Shown: positions 44,851 to 56,250 of the stretch, piece by piece
How the letters are laid out: each line of letters opens with the position of its first letter
Numbering within the stretch: position 1 is the stretch's first letter
NCBI GenBank assembly: GCA_004380135.1
Contig: QXCR01000050.1
Coordinates: 124,001-188,000 of the forward strand
Direction: 5' to 3'
DNA from: Stemphylium vesicarium
Taxonomy: Eukaryota; Ascomycota; Dothideomycetes; Pleosporales; Pleosporaceae
DNA: 64,000 bases
The notes under the pieces: model-generated
What the model was told of the DNA's origin: nothing
Database searches by the model: none
The model's input: the letters and a program-made list of their open reading frames with translations, nothing else
Program-made: the position numbers and the translations under genes

Positions 44851-45261
44851 ATGTCTGGCCCCGTTCCATCCACCATCGTCCTGCTGAGCGATCTTCCGAG
44901 ATGCGACCCAGGCACCAAAGTCCGCTTCCTTGGCTGGTACATGGCCTCGATGGAACTAACCTGCAGCAGCTAACGAGGTTGCAGTATCAATGAGTACCAT
45001 GTGAAGACGGCGACTCTACGCCTCAAACACCACTATCCCATATCCGCTGACCCTGTCATTGCGAACATCAATATCGAGCATGTGCTGGAGCGTGCAAAGC
45101 AACAAGATGTAGACGTCGGCACATGGCTCAACGTCATTGGCTATGTCGAACGTGGAAAAGAAAGGGGCGTGTTCGTCCAGGCTGTCGCCATTTGGGATGC
45201 TGGAAATGTCGATCTGGAAGCCTACGCGAAAGCTGTTGAGAAGCGTAAAGTGGTTGCCTGA
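44851..45261 (+). CDS. ten1: CST complex subunit Ten1
   Basis: Two exons, 44851-44936 and 44985-45261 (48-nt intron with CTAAC branch site), 120 residues. It is a single small OB-fold: 'VLLSDLPRCDPGTKVRFLG' opens the barrel, 'TLRLKHHYP' forms the next strand, and 'GTWLNVIGYV' is the characteristic Ten1 signature. Ten1 binds Stn1 and caps telomeres and assists lagging-strand fill-in. The length and motifs match the fungal family. It is a fast-evolving short gene that automated annotation often misses. Confidence 0.85.
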
Positions 45262-45598
45262 GGACGAGAATGGCCATGGCGCCTAGTAGGTCTCTGGTAT
45301 CAAGGCCGTTGATGACAATTGTAAGACTATAAATACTGATTTCTCTATAAACGATAAAATAGCCCATCACGCACACACTGACACCATTTCCATAGCCTCA
45401 TTAAAGTATGTCTCGACATGCGAGCCATCTGCCTACCCCGTCGCTTCCCCCTCTGTCACACTAACCTTTAATCGGACTTAGCGCCTTGGCGAAAGGAAGG
45501 TTTTCCGAAGTGACTAACCCGTCACTTGTTCACATGTTTCAGTACGACTTCCAGCGGCTTTTTGTCCTAGGTTCCTGTCAGCTTTTGCAATGTCATTT
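45262..45598. other. Convergent 3' region of TEN1 and P450
   Basis: No coding frame; shared terminator/3' UTR region. Confidence 0.45.
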
Positions 45599-47220
45599 TT
45601 ACTTCTTGTCAGAGCATACCCAAAGGATATAAGTGCTCTGCTCGCCCCAGTCCCACTTGTCGCTCTCATCCTTCAACCGTATATTAAAACTCCACAATAG
45701 CCTCGCAATCACCAGTCGTAACACCACATGAGCTAATTTCATGCCGATGCAAGCGTGTCTGCCGATCTGAAACGGTTGGAAAATAGCAATGTCGTCTTTC
45801 TCGTTCGGATTAAGAAAGCGCTCTGGGATGAAGGAGTTTGGGTTGGAGAAGTTGTACGATTGGCGGTAAGCAGAGTATTGGTTGACAGTTACGTAGGTCT
45901 GCAAATATAGATGTTAGATCGGACATGTTCATGGAGAGAAACGGGTAGAAAATTGTGGTCAGCTTACTCCCCCTGGAACCCATTGGCCGCACACCGTGTC
46001 TCCGCCTGAGGGTACAACACGCGGTACTCCTACCACAACCGGCGGACCCAAACGCATGCCCTCGAGTATCACCGCATTCAGATACGGCACGTCGCTTGTT
46101 CCAGCAACGTTGAGGTCGCTTTCCCTCTCGAATCGCATACGAAGGTCTTCAGTTAAACGGTGCAGGACACCTCTGTGCTGCACTAGCATTCTCATAATGG
46201 CAGTCAACGCGCTGGCTGTCGTCTCACTCCCAGCAAAAGCAATGACTAGGAGGTTTAGCCCCCATTCTCCGTCGGTAAAGGGGTCTTTCTGTGCACTATA
46301 CTTCTTAGTTGGCGTGACCCAATCTGGTCGCTCGACATCCAAGGCTATTCGCTTTTTGGCCTGCTCAAAACTCATTTGGCGATGGTCCATGCTTCTCTGC
46401 ATAATGCGCTTGGGGATGATATGGCGCAGCAGTCTATCGATGGGGGGATACTGATTGATTGATCCGATCAGGGCAAGGCCCTTGCCAAAATCCTGTGCGA
46501 TCTCGACCCAAGGATGCGCTTTTCCGTTCTCCACGCAGTCCCAGGACACGCCATAAGACAAGTCGCCTGAAATATCAAATGTGACGAAGTTCAACCATTG
46601 TGTGAGGTCCACCGTCTCACGCTTCTTCAGTTGCGTCATGAACTGATCGACATACTTTTCTATGACTGGGGCCTGGTCTTTCAGACTTTTTTCTGAAAAG
46701 GCGTTCGTGAAGGCACGTCGGTACCTTGTGTGCGCTCCTTCATGCCAGCTCATGATAGATTCTGGCTCGTCGGGCGTCATCTTCTTGAAAGAAGTACGAT
46801 TGCGCTCAAAGGGCTGATGTCCTGGTCGATTACCGTAGATGTCTTTCAGCGCGCGGCTATCGGCATATGATAACTCATTAGGCGCCACACGCACAATAGG
46901 TCCATACTTGGCATGAAACTCGGTGAAGCGTCGGTGGATCTGCCCACGGTGCGTCGAGACGACGTAGGGAATGCGGAAACTGCGCCAGAGGAGTGGGCCA
47001 GGATAGCCTCGTAGAGGGTGCAGGAAGGCATTGTACGAGCCGTATAGGAACACGAGCTAGATGTATATCTTAGCCTTGGGAGGATGTTGGTGGAAGCCGA
47101 TCTTACCACAGCGAGTAGCAACACGCTTGCCACTATCAGGTGCATGGTGATCGCCGAGGTCACGCGCAGCCAGATGCCCAGAATACTGTAGTCCCTCTCG
47201 TTCGCTATCGCAATACTCAA
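45599..47220 (-). CDS. Cytochrome P450 monooxygenase
   Basis: Three exons, 47220-47107, 47056-45968 and 45898-45599 (introns 50 and 69 nt), all in phase, 500 residues. The N-terminal membrane anchor 'LIVASVLLLAV' crosses the first junction into 'LVFLYGSYNAFLHPLRGYPG'. The I-helix oxygen-binding motif is 'AGSETT', the ExxR motif is in 'EGMRL' and the heme loop is 'FQIGRHACIG' with the cysteine ligand ~451. The N-terminal style ('GPIVRVAPNELSY') is that of fungal pisatin-demethylase/isotrichodermin-hydroxylase type enzymes in secondary metabolism or detoxification. Substrate unknown; intact. Confidence 0.93.
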
Positions 47221-49590
47221 TGTATTCTTTATTCAGCCTTTTTTTAAGGTGTTCGGTTATCACAGAAAGCATGACTGTCAGCAGACGGAGGGGTGAAGTG
47301 GAAGTAGCGGAAGGGCCTCCCTTAGCTCCACCGCAAGCTCGAGCCCCGCTTTAAACTTAACTGACGATGCTCTTACAAGTTGGCATCTCAAAGTCGAGGC
47401 GCACACTACTACCATGTTAGGCCTTCTAGATTTGAAGCCACTAGATTCCACCAACATTCGTCCTTGATCAAAACTCCCGGCAATCACCACGCAATTGCGA
47501 CACACTAACATCAGTGAGCACTCGACGCAGTCTTGGGAGTCGGCATGTGGTTCCGTCAGTGGTGGCCCTATTTAGTGCGCGCGCGTCATACGCTGACATC
47601 TCAAATGTCAACTCATGTCGAGCTGTACAAAAGCAGATTGCAGGCGAATAAATGCAGGGTGGGACACATCTCCGTCACTCATGGTGTCACAGTCTTGACT
47701 GGCACTATGCAGCCCATGCAGGAGCAGGCTGTCAACCGGTTTGAGAAGCACTTCAGAACACTGACAGGAGCCCAACGTACCGCTGTCACGGGAGTGTTCA
47801 ACAGGATGCCTCCTGGGAGCGTTCAGGTGATCTTCGTCTAGCTGGTGAAGTTGTCACAGAGTGCTGCGGGATGATCGCTGAAACGGTTCGCTTGGGGTTC
47901 TGACACAGCTCACTCTGCGAACTTGATGGGGTGCGAAACGATTGTCAGGCGGGGCGGGAGAATCCGTCGCACGGTCTTACCTTCACCTGCGCAAACGAAA
48001 CGTTTGAGCGCTTCTCTCATCGCGTACACGACGTCGTCCCGCGATGCACTACGAGCATGCTCGTCGGCACGGGTGCGTCACGAGCGTACTGTGGAGCGAA
48101 AAAGAAAGAGGGCTAATGCTGCTACTTTGGCTGTCATGCAGGAAGCTAATAAGCCAACATTACCCCTCTTTTATTCCAGACAAGGAAAAAATCCGGTCAT
48201 CGGTCAGACGACAAAGAACGCATTTTGCGGCTTGTAGGAATCGGGTCTTGAGCTCCGGCGCGCACATGTGAGCTGCGAAGTTGCCATTGTGGAGGTCTTT
48301 TTGCGGAGATGCCGCCGCTCGCCTTTGCCGGTGGCCAGGGTTCAAGGAAGGCAACCCCCTCGCCTGCTACCGATATAGAAAACGGGCGTAAAAAGAAGCA
48401 AGTCGGAGTATTCTGGAGGCATTATACTCAATATCGAACACACCGAGCTTCAGGGTGGATGCGTCTAGCCGAAGGTGTGCAGTATCGGTACCTCTACGGA
48501 AGGATACTCGATGAGACGCCCACGCGACCCACGCCGTAATCCTCAGGCTACTCGGAAGTACCGTTCCAAAGCAAACCTTATGGCTGCCGTATTTTCCGTT
48601 AATCTCTGCTAAAGGCCCAGTTAATTAGCCAACATTCTGGCTTGAAGCGGGGCTTTCGATAAAGCGTGCATACCACTACTAGACTATTTGCTGGCTTTGT
48701 TGGGCCACATCAGGTCATTTTACCAGCCTTGTGTATGCATGGCGTCTGCAGTGCACAGGCGGCCGGTGAGAGTCAAAGGGCCGGTCTTTAAGCCACTCTC
48801 CCGTTCGGGCAGGCCAGCGCAAACCCAACCTCCAGGCTATGGGAATTTTTGCCGGTGTTTGGTCTTCGTCTGGAGAGCATAACGATGAAACTAGGGAATT
48901 CTTCGTTGGTGATTGCTAACGTGACAGCATAGCTACGCCGCCTCCCTAAGGCAGAATCGACGCTGCGCTGTTGGAGTGCACGATGAATGTGGAGGCGCTG
49001 TTCAAGATGCCAACGTTCACCAGACTCAGCAGCGCGAATGGAGGCTCAACACGAAAAGAGGCAGCGCCACGGCAGTGCGGCTCACTAAAAGAGCTGGAAA
49101 CCCATCGTATCGCTCTCCAAATCCCTGCATTGCATCTCAAGATTGCACGTATCAGCGCTTACAGAAGACATAAGCCTTTTACCCAGCTTGCCGAGAGCGG
49201 CAAGGTGGCAAGCGGAAGAAGAGCCACCCTGACACGCTAGAGCCACCTCCAGGTCTCACCAATTTGGCGTGCATATCACCTCAAGGATTAATGAAGGAAA
49301 TCTGGTCAGGATGGTGGTCTGTGTTGACGTACATACACATGGCGGCGCATGCGTGCCCATGTAGGCCGGCCTGTCTAACGGCCAAGCGCGAAGGTTACAG
49401 TCGAACGTATAAGTTTGTCCAGCCGCCAGGTCTAGTAAGCCGTGGAACATCAATTACCAGCCTCGATAATTCGATACTAGCAAGGACAAGGCCTTATCCT
49501 CTGCGTTTACACAAGTCTCACGTCTGCTTTTTGATCCCTTGCGCATATTCACCTCGCAACTCGAGTTGTCAGTATCAGTCATCGGCCAAC
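47221..49590. other. Long gene-poor stretch
   Basis: About 2.4 kb. Plus-strand frames 47533-47841, 47923-48237 and 48971-49240 (89-104 codons) have no domain and low-quality composition. Short CCCCGCTT / AAGCGGGG strings near 47345 and 48645 are in inverted orientation, too short to define an element. Nothing reportable as a gene. Confidence 0.4.
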
Positions 49591-50432
49591 ATGCTTTTCT
49601 CTGCGATTACCACATCATTCCTCTTCGCTGCTTCTGCCACAGCGGCTGCTCTACCATGGCCCGGCAAACCACACACATACGCTCCCGCTCAGAACCTCGA
49701 TAAGCTCGCCAAACTCTTTCCCCAAAGCAAACTTGCTGGCCCCGAGAATCTTGAGTTGAAGTACGTGGTACTCGGCATCGGTACCCAAAACTACACTTGT
49801 GGGGGCTCGGACGACAGCGTAGCTCCCGGCACCACTGGTGCTTTTGGTAAGCAAATACGCCAATGTCTACCTTGAGCGCAATACTAACATGAACCCAGCA
49901 ACTCTCTACGACATTGGCACCAAACTCAACAACGACTGGATGGCAAAATGGAAAATCGGGTCCATCGCACCCCTCGCCCTTTCCCTACACGAATGGGCCC
50001 CCCAACTAGTCGACATGAGCCTGCGAGCCCAAGGCTTCCAGCACGTAGCCGGCCACCACTTCTTCGCTGACGTCGAAGGCACAAACACACCCACCTTTGC
50101 CTTTGACAAGCTGAGCGCTCCCTTCCCCATGACACAAGTCGCAAAGATCGGCGCGACCGACGCCCCCGCACATGCATGCCCTGGCAAGAACGGGCTCCCT
50201 GCTGTCTCCTGGCTGTACCTCCAGCACAAGGAGGGCATCACCCAGGGCGGAATTAATACTGTGTACCGTGTTGAGACTGCCGGTGGTAATAAGCCGGACA
50301 CCTGCAAGGGTATGCCCGCTGCGTGGGAGGTCAAGTACGCTGCGCAATGTAAGTCTACACAACCAAAACCAATGTGGGTTGTGCTCAGGTGCTAACGTTG
50401 AAGCAGATTGGGTGTATGGTCCTAAGCAGTAG
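49591..50432 (+). CDS. Secreted DUF3455 protein
   Basis: Three exons, 49591-49846, 49899-50348 and 50407-50432 (introns 52 and 58 nt), 243 residues; the last exon encodes only ~8 residues ('YWVYGPKQ'). A signal peptide 'ITTSFLFAASATAAA' leads into a domain with 'LKYVVLGIGTQNYTC', 'ATLYDIG', 'GHHFFADVEGTNTPTFAFD' and 'VSWLYLQHKEGITQGG...TVYRVETAGG', the pattern of DUF3455. Fungal members are often labelled malate dehydrogenase, apparently without basis; no NAD-binding motif is present. Function unknown; extracellular. Confidence 0.85.
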
Positions 50433-51967
50433 GCGCCCATGCTTACGACGCGTTCGTTTCGAGAATGTTATACTGATTTTCGAATGCAAAATGATCCCTT
50501 TCTACGCCTTTTCTATGGCCGGGCAAGGAGCGCGCGGCTAGAGTTGTCTCTTGTGATGAGATGCGGCGTTGGTGGGAAAAATGTCTTCCTCTCTCGCTCT
50601 TCTTTTTTGTTTGCATTTTTCTTGTTCATTGTTACACTCAGGATACCCTTCACGTGTTAGTACGCATGGCTATGCGGAAAATGTTGCACTTGCTGTTTGA
50701 GGTATTGGGTACACGGCGTTTAAGGCATGGCACGCATTGGCTGGCTGGTTGGGCTAGCTACTCAGGTATTACACAGGAGCATACGGTCCGCTCTTTCTTT
50801 TAATACAAAGTATTCAACGTCGACATCTTTGCGTTTACTTCGAGATGGTGCGACTACGGGATCTTCCATCGCTGCTGCGTTGCTACTACTCAACCCACGT
50901 ATCCCAACTGACCTGTCGCATCACAGCCTCGTTGAAGACAACATTAAATCACCAACAATGCCACCCTTGCTTCTACCACGTACTCTGTAATCCAACAACC
51001 CCGGCCCCTTCCACCGCTACACTACCCCACTCTTACCAACTCTCACGTTACGGCACGGTCACTGCCATCGTAGATCCCCATCCTTCGCAAAACCACGCCG
51101 CACACGTACGCCTTACACGCAACGCATAAGGCGCGCAAGGCTGATTGATGCACCCATCGCGCTTAATTCTTGCATCTACTGTAGTGCGTCTCCGAGACAT
51201 TGTTGCCCTCACGAGTGGATCTTGAGGTCGCGCTACCCACACGCTCCTCTGATAATGACTACACATAAGTAGTTGTGCGTCCGTCTCTCCACAATTGCGC
51301 AATGTGTATTTCTAGAATGTATAACTTGTCTCTCCTATTACATCATTTCTACAAAGCGGGAATAAAGTCCACTCCTGGTACAGCAAAATCTTCTCTCAAA
51401 GTTATATCTTATGGTTTATGAGTCGCTGATTGGTCGCACCAACAAGCGTGCTCGTGGATGCCGAGTGGTACACTATGGCTAGTGTGCTGCTGTGGCGGCG
51501 GGCGGGTAATCTGCTTGGCGCTAGTATGAGGTGGTGTAGGGGTAGAGGCGTAGCTTTTTTTAGCTGGGGATGAAGGCTAGTGTGGGTAGTACACTACGCA
51601 TGAGTGTGGTACGGGTGTATTAGTGCTGGCGGTTAGGAAGGTTCGGGGCTTTTTTCTTGGGGGGATTGGAAGATTGGCAGATTGGCGTGTGGGTGGGGGG
51701 AATCTTAGTACCAAGTGGGCAGAAGTATAACTAGGGTGTTTGTGAGTGGTGTAAAGGAATGGACAGAAAGTAAGCATAGTGCGCTGTGGTGCAGTCGTGT
51801 ATTTCCTGTTGTACTCTTACACATCTGCTACCACGAGTTTGTCCTGTATTGACGGCTTGATGGCTTCGAATTTCCTATTTCGGAACAGATTAGAGCCGAC
51901 TCGCCAACATTTCACTAAGACCAGGTGCCCCCACCTTGTTTTGTTCTACAGTATCCAAACCCCCGCA
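50433..51967. other. Gene-poor stretch
   Basis: About 1.5 kb between convergent genes. Frames of 60-94 codons on both strands lack motifs. G-rich segments with short repeats occur around 51480-51720. No gene called. Confidence 0.4.
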
Positions 51968-53158
51968 TCATAGGTTCCCAGAGTGATTTCGCGACGGCCG
52001 ATGCATGTTCGTGATGCTCTCTTGACTCTGCGCAACTCCCTTTGTCCACACTGCATACCGCTCGCTATACCAATCCGCAATATTGCCCTCTTCATTACTA
52101 ACAATCTTTTCTGCAAGAGTCAAGGCGTCGAGGATGGCAGCATTTGCCCCATTGCCGCCAACAATTGGTTCCGCGTGTATGGCATCGCCCATGAAGTAGA
52201 TTCCAATTTTTTTTGATGTGCTCTGCAGCTCTGGTAAAGGAACCGAGGTGTTTCGCATGAGCCAATGCAGTATTCTGTCATTGTGCATGTTGTTCGCTTG
52301 AAACACTTCCGAAAAGGGAGGCGGAAGGCCTTTCAGGGCACTGATCTCCTGAAAGAGCTCCTCGGGTATCTTCTTCGCGTCTTCGTTGGAGCGGTTGGGT
52401 TGATGTACGGGGTCTGAGCTGCCACGTACTGGACGCGAATAAATCCAGTTCAAGCTTGCGTGGTCTTCAGTTTTCTCGTTGACGCTGATATTGAGGACGA
52501 TGTCTTCGTTCTTCGCTCCCATGACGTTCTGCTCTCCAATGGCAGGTTTGTAGATCGCTTCGAATGTCTTGCGGTCAATCTTCCTCTTTCCGTTGAAAAC
52601 AACATATGGTAGAACATCTAGCTTTGTCGGCAGTTCTAACAGCTTACGAATGCTGGAATGAACGCCGTCAGCGGCGACAATGACGTTTGCGGAGAATGCC
52701 TGGCCATTTTGGAATCGTAGCTCGGTGCCTGGAGAAACGGGCTCGATGCCCTGAAGCGTATGTTCCCATCGAATATCAAGACCCTCTCGAAGTAGTTGCT
52801 CGAGCTTGTATCGATTCGCGCGGAAGGAGGAACGTGTGTCGTACAGACCTTTGTGGTCCGATAAATCTACGCCCGGTCCAATCTTCCCATTGCCTCCACC
52901 TTCTGCATCAACAGCCACACGTCTCTTGAAAGCTTCATCATCAATCCCGAGAATATTAAGAAGTGGCCTGTACGCAGTTGCGTGGAGAGTGATGCCGTAG
53001 TTGAAGCGCGGCTTTGAGGATGCTTTTTCGTAGAGTACGGTAGGGATTCCGCGGTGGAGGAGACTGCGGCCCAGTGTTAGGCCTGCAATACCTGCACCGA
53101 TGATGGGGATAGGTTTTTTCATTGCATCATGTTTGTTAGAAAGAACGGATTGCGACAT
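51968..53158 (-). CDS. FAD-dependent monooxygenase (group A)
   Basis: A single exon of 396 residues. 'IIGAGIAGLTLGRSLL' is the dinucleotide-binding GxGxxG motif, 'IVAADGVHSSIRK' the DG motif and 'FMGDAIHAEPIVGGNGANAA' the GD motif that contacts FAD ribose and NADPH, in the order expected of aromatic hydroxylases (salicylate/kynurenine hydroxylase type). The first Met (53158) gives 12 residues before an alternative Met; either may be used. No membrane anchor at the C-terminus. It lies 225 bp downstream of the tyrosinase on the same strand, so the two may share expression, but fungi do not usually make operons. Confidence 0.9.
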   Translation of the reverse strand: MSQSVLSNKHDAMKKPIPIIGAGIAGLTLGRSLLHRGIPTVLYEKASSKPRFNYGITLHATAYRPLLNILGIDDEAFKRRVAVDAEGGGNGKIGPGVDLSDHKGLYDTRSSFRANRYKLEQLLREGLDIRWEHTLQGIEPVSPGTELRFQNGQAFSANVIVAADGVHSSIRKLLELPTKLDVLPYVVFNGKRKIDRKTFEAIYKPAIGEQNVMGAKNEDIVLNISVNEKTEDHASLNWIYSRPVRGSSDPVHQPNRSNEDAKKIPEELFQEISALKGLPPPFSEVFQANNMHNDRILHWLMRNTSVPLPELQSTSKKIGIYFMGDAIHAEPIVGGNGANAAILDALTLAEKIVSNEEGNIADWYSERYAVWTKGVAQSQESITNMHRPSRNHSGNL

Positions 53159-53383
53159 CGAGAAAGTTTGTTGCTAGACAGCGATGGTGTTGCTTGGATA
53201 CCAGATTCAGATCGAGCCAATCAGCTTCATGTAGAGCCGAGACAGCTCCACTTTTGTACAGAATAGTGAGTAAAGAGCTTCGTTGCACATTCCGACCATT
53301 TCATAAGATTTTAATGTTGTCACATAACTTCTTGACTACCTCATTAAAGTCTTACTGTGTATATCTTGCACCCTTGCACAATT

Positions 53384-54638
53384 CTACAAGTAAATGTAGC
53401 ACAACGGCTCACCATCCAACGTACTCATTACCTCCTCAATTGTAACATCGTCAACGTTCAGCCAGTTCATTTGAATCAGATCCTTCAGCGTCGTCTTCGC
53501 GCCAGTAGTCTGGAATGGGATCACTGTGCCCGCGACAGAGCTGTACTGGTTGAGGTGCAGAGCCTGCCAGATCCACCACACCCTGTCCAACATGGCATGG
53601 TGCAGGAAGAAAACAGGGTCGTTAGGACTACTGTAGAAGTCGCCGCCATCACCTCCGATGGCAAAGTGGCCGGCAGCGTGCATGCCCAAGAAGCCATCGG
53701 GGAAACGTCCCTGAAGTTCATCCTGGAATGTGCCGACGTTCTTGGATGCAGGGCCGACGGTAAGGTTGTAAAGGTTCGTAGGTGTGAGCCAGCTAGTCGC
53801 TGCAAAGTTTGTAAGATCTCTCTTTGCACAACGGGGGTTGTAGGCGAGCGCAGATGCGGATTTGTTCTCCCCGGCCATTGATGGGCTCACTGGGCCAAGG
53901 TTGATTTGGACGCTGGTGAGGTCAGTAGACGAATCAACAAAGGAAAGATAATATTACTTACTTTTTGAAAGGTCCGCTGTTGATACATCCTCCGCCATCT
54001 CCGGATGGGAGGGGAATGGTTCCGCCACCACCTACACTGCCGTTGTGCTTGACGTAGTAGCCATCACCACCCATGCTTGTCTCAGAGCCATCGAAGACTG
54101 GAGACTTGGCCAAGTCATCTTGATAACTCAGCCAGTTCCAGTAGGGTTGGTACCCGGTGTAACCGCACTCCTTCCTGAGAGTCGTCTCGTAGGCATGCAC
54201 AAAGTACCTGTGCCAGCTCAAGAAGTTACCCGTGCCATGAATCGATCTGGTTTGGTTGATGTGCTGTCCGACAAAGTCGTCGTATCGACTTCTAGCACCA
54301 GGAACCAACGCGGGGTCGGATTTCGAAGGCGAGTTATAAAGGCATTGCACGGCCGTGCTGTACGCTATCCTCTCTTTCGCACTCATGTGGTCCCTGGATG
54401 GATGTCAATCGCTTGAACAAAAGAGTTGGAACAAAGCATCTTACCAGTTTTTCCTGACAGGCGCGTTGAAAACGTTGCAGCTCGATCTCCTCTCCATCGT
54501 ACCATTTGCTTCCGCTTGCTTCAAAGCCTCAATGGCTTGGTCTTGAAGGTCTTGGAGAAGATCGCGAGGTTGCAGCGCAGCGGACTGGGCCACGCTGGCC
54601 AAGGCCAGAACAGCGGTGGGAACACCAAAGAAACGCAT
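53384..54638 (-). CDS. Secreted tyrosinase
   Basis: Three exons, 54638-54445, 54393-53962 and 53912-53384 (introns 51 and 49 nt), all in phase, 384 residues, in the range of short secreted fungal tyrosinases. A signal peptide ('VLALASVAQSAA') precedes the copper A site ('GQH', 'SIHG', 'FLSWHRYF') and the copper B site ('GMHAAGH', 'NDPVFFLHHAMLDRVWW'). It should oxidise monophenols or diphenols to quinones with molecular oxygen, in pigment formation or phenol detoxification. The adjacent FAD monooxygenase would suit a phenol-modifying pair (inference). Confidence 0.92.
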
Positions 54639-56250
54639 CTTGCGTGAGTATGCCGGGCAAGAGATGGGGATTGTTGAGTGAGACTGTCCAGCGAAAAGAT
54701 GCGCGTAGACCGTCTAATATGGGCTTCTACAATACCCGCTTGTGCTAATTTGCATCTGCATGCAGCTACATGGGTCGGCGATTTGCATCCGAATGCCAGT
54801 GTTGAACATGAGGAATTGTAGTCAGTCATAGGATTCCATTACCTGGGAATGCCTGGGGATACGCCACTCTGCAGGTCCCACACGGCCCATCCTAGGTCTA
54901 TGCCATTCCAGATCCTAAGCATGACTCGCCGGTTTCTTGAAACTGTGAGATGCTGACGCGAATAGCAATATTTGTCGTGCGAATCTGGTGCAGATCTTCA
55001 GAGTCGAGGATCTGTCCTGAAGAACTTCGACACGTTCCTGTCCATCTTTCGCAAGAGTTTCAACATCATTGCTTGCAGACACCGCCGCCTTGAGCAGCGT
55101 GGCGGATTGACTGGACGAATCCTCCGCCTCGTGCTTGGGTAGATGCTGAATCGGAGGGTTCCCGAATAGTGGTTGGACCACTCCGCTCCAGATATGTCCG
55201 CGCCGCAGGAACGCATGAGCGGCAAATTTGCGGTACGATTTCATGTTAGGGATGTGCGAGGCAAGCGGGTGAGGATTTTATCGTTCGAACATCACACCAT
55301 CGCTGAATCCCACACAACTATGTTGCCTTTTGAACGCGATAACGAAGTAGCACACTGAGTAGCAGCGGAACTGAAAATGATGGCTCTTGCTTGGGCTGGA
55401 GAGTCTGGAGTAAGTGCGCGTCAGGGCTCTGCGGCAGTCAAGGCCGTGTTCCGTGAGGGACGGGACGGGGGCGGGTCGATTTCCAGCTTGGTTCTCTGCA
55501 GGGTCCAGTTGCCACTAACGACGTTCCTGTTCACAACGCCGAAGGAATCGCTCATGCCACCGGATGATATTGGAGGCATCTTCAACGTTTCTTTGATAGC
55601 ACCAAAAGAATGCCATTACCCACCTATGTACAAGAGCTTGCGCGATGTCGATACTAGCGATTGCTAACAGCACCTTTTGCGCCCCAAACTCCCAAAGACA
55701 GATGTGAGCAACAGGAGGTTGTAGTAATTTTCCACTCGGCAGATTTGACGCCCAGATGCGAGCGAGCCGAGAAGGATTCCCTGGGAATCCGCCCGACATG
55801 GAGAAAATCATGCAGACATCCAATAGCGACCGCTGCCGCCATGCCGAATGCCTGGACAGCGGGAAAGACCAGAAACAGGAAGGCATCAAGAAGGACATCG
55901 ACGGGAATTCGAACCAAGCGTCGTACATCCGATTCGTGATAACCACCGAATCTAGCAGGCCATCCCACGCAGGAATCATAATAATGATGCCAGGGTAGTG
56001 ACACAGCCGTCGGATCCTGATGAATGATGCCTCACAAAACACGGCCGGAAGAGCGGCTTGCTTCTGGAGCGCTGATAAAGGGGATTGACTCCGCATCGGC
56101 CACCGGGCGGAAAAGAGCAGTCATCCAATTCCATTTCTCTCCCCATGGTAAACACGCTCTCCTCTTATTCATTTCTTCTTAGCCCCACTCGTTCGTACTT
56201 GTCCGAGCTGATGCGGATCTGACCTGACTTGACCCAACCCTACCCTAGCC
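54639..56250. other. Gene-poor stretch, possible decayed membrane-protein gene
   Basis: About 1.6 kb. On the minus strand, frames 55515-56096 (193 codons) and 55654-56004 overlap; the second contains a good hydrophobic helix ('LLDAFLFLVFPAVQAFGMAAA') and the first has aromatic-rich patches, as if one membrane-protein gene had been broken by frameshifts. A further minus frame 54915-55244 is of unknown nature. I cannot build a model or name a family. Confidence 0.3.

Noticed and set aside
47923..48237. 104-codon plus-strand frame in the gap upstream of DUF3455
   Set aside because: No motif; overlaps two other equally poor frames.
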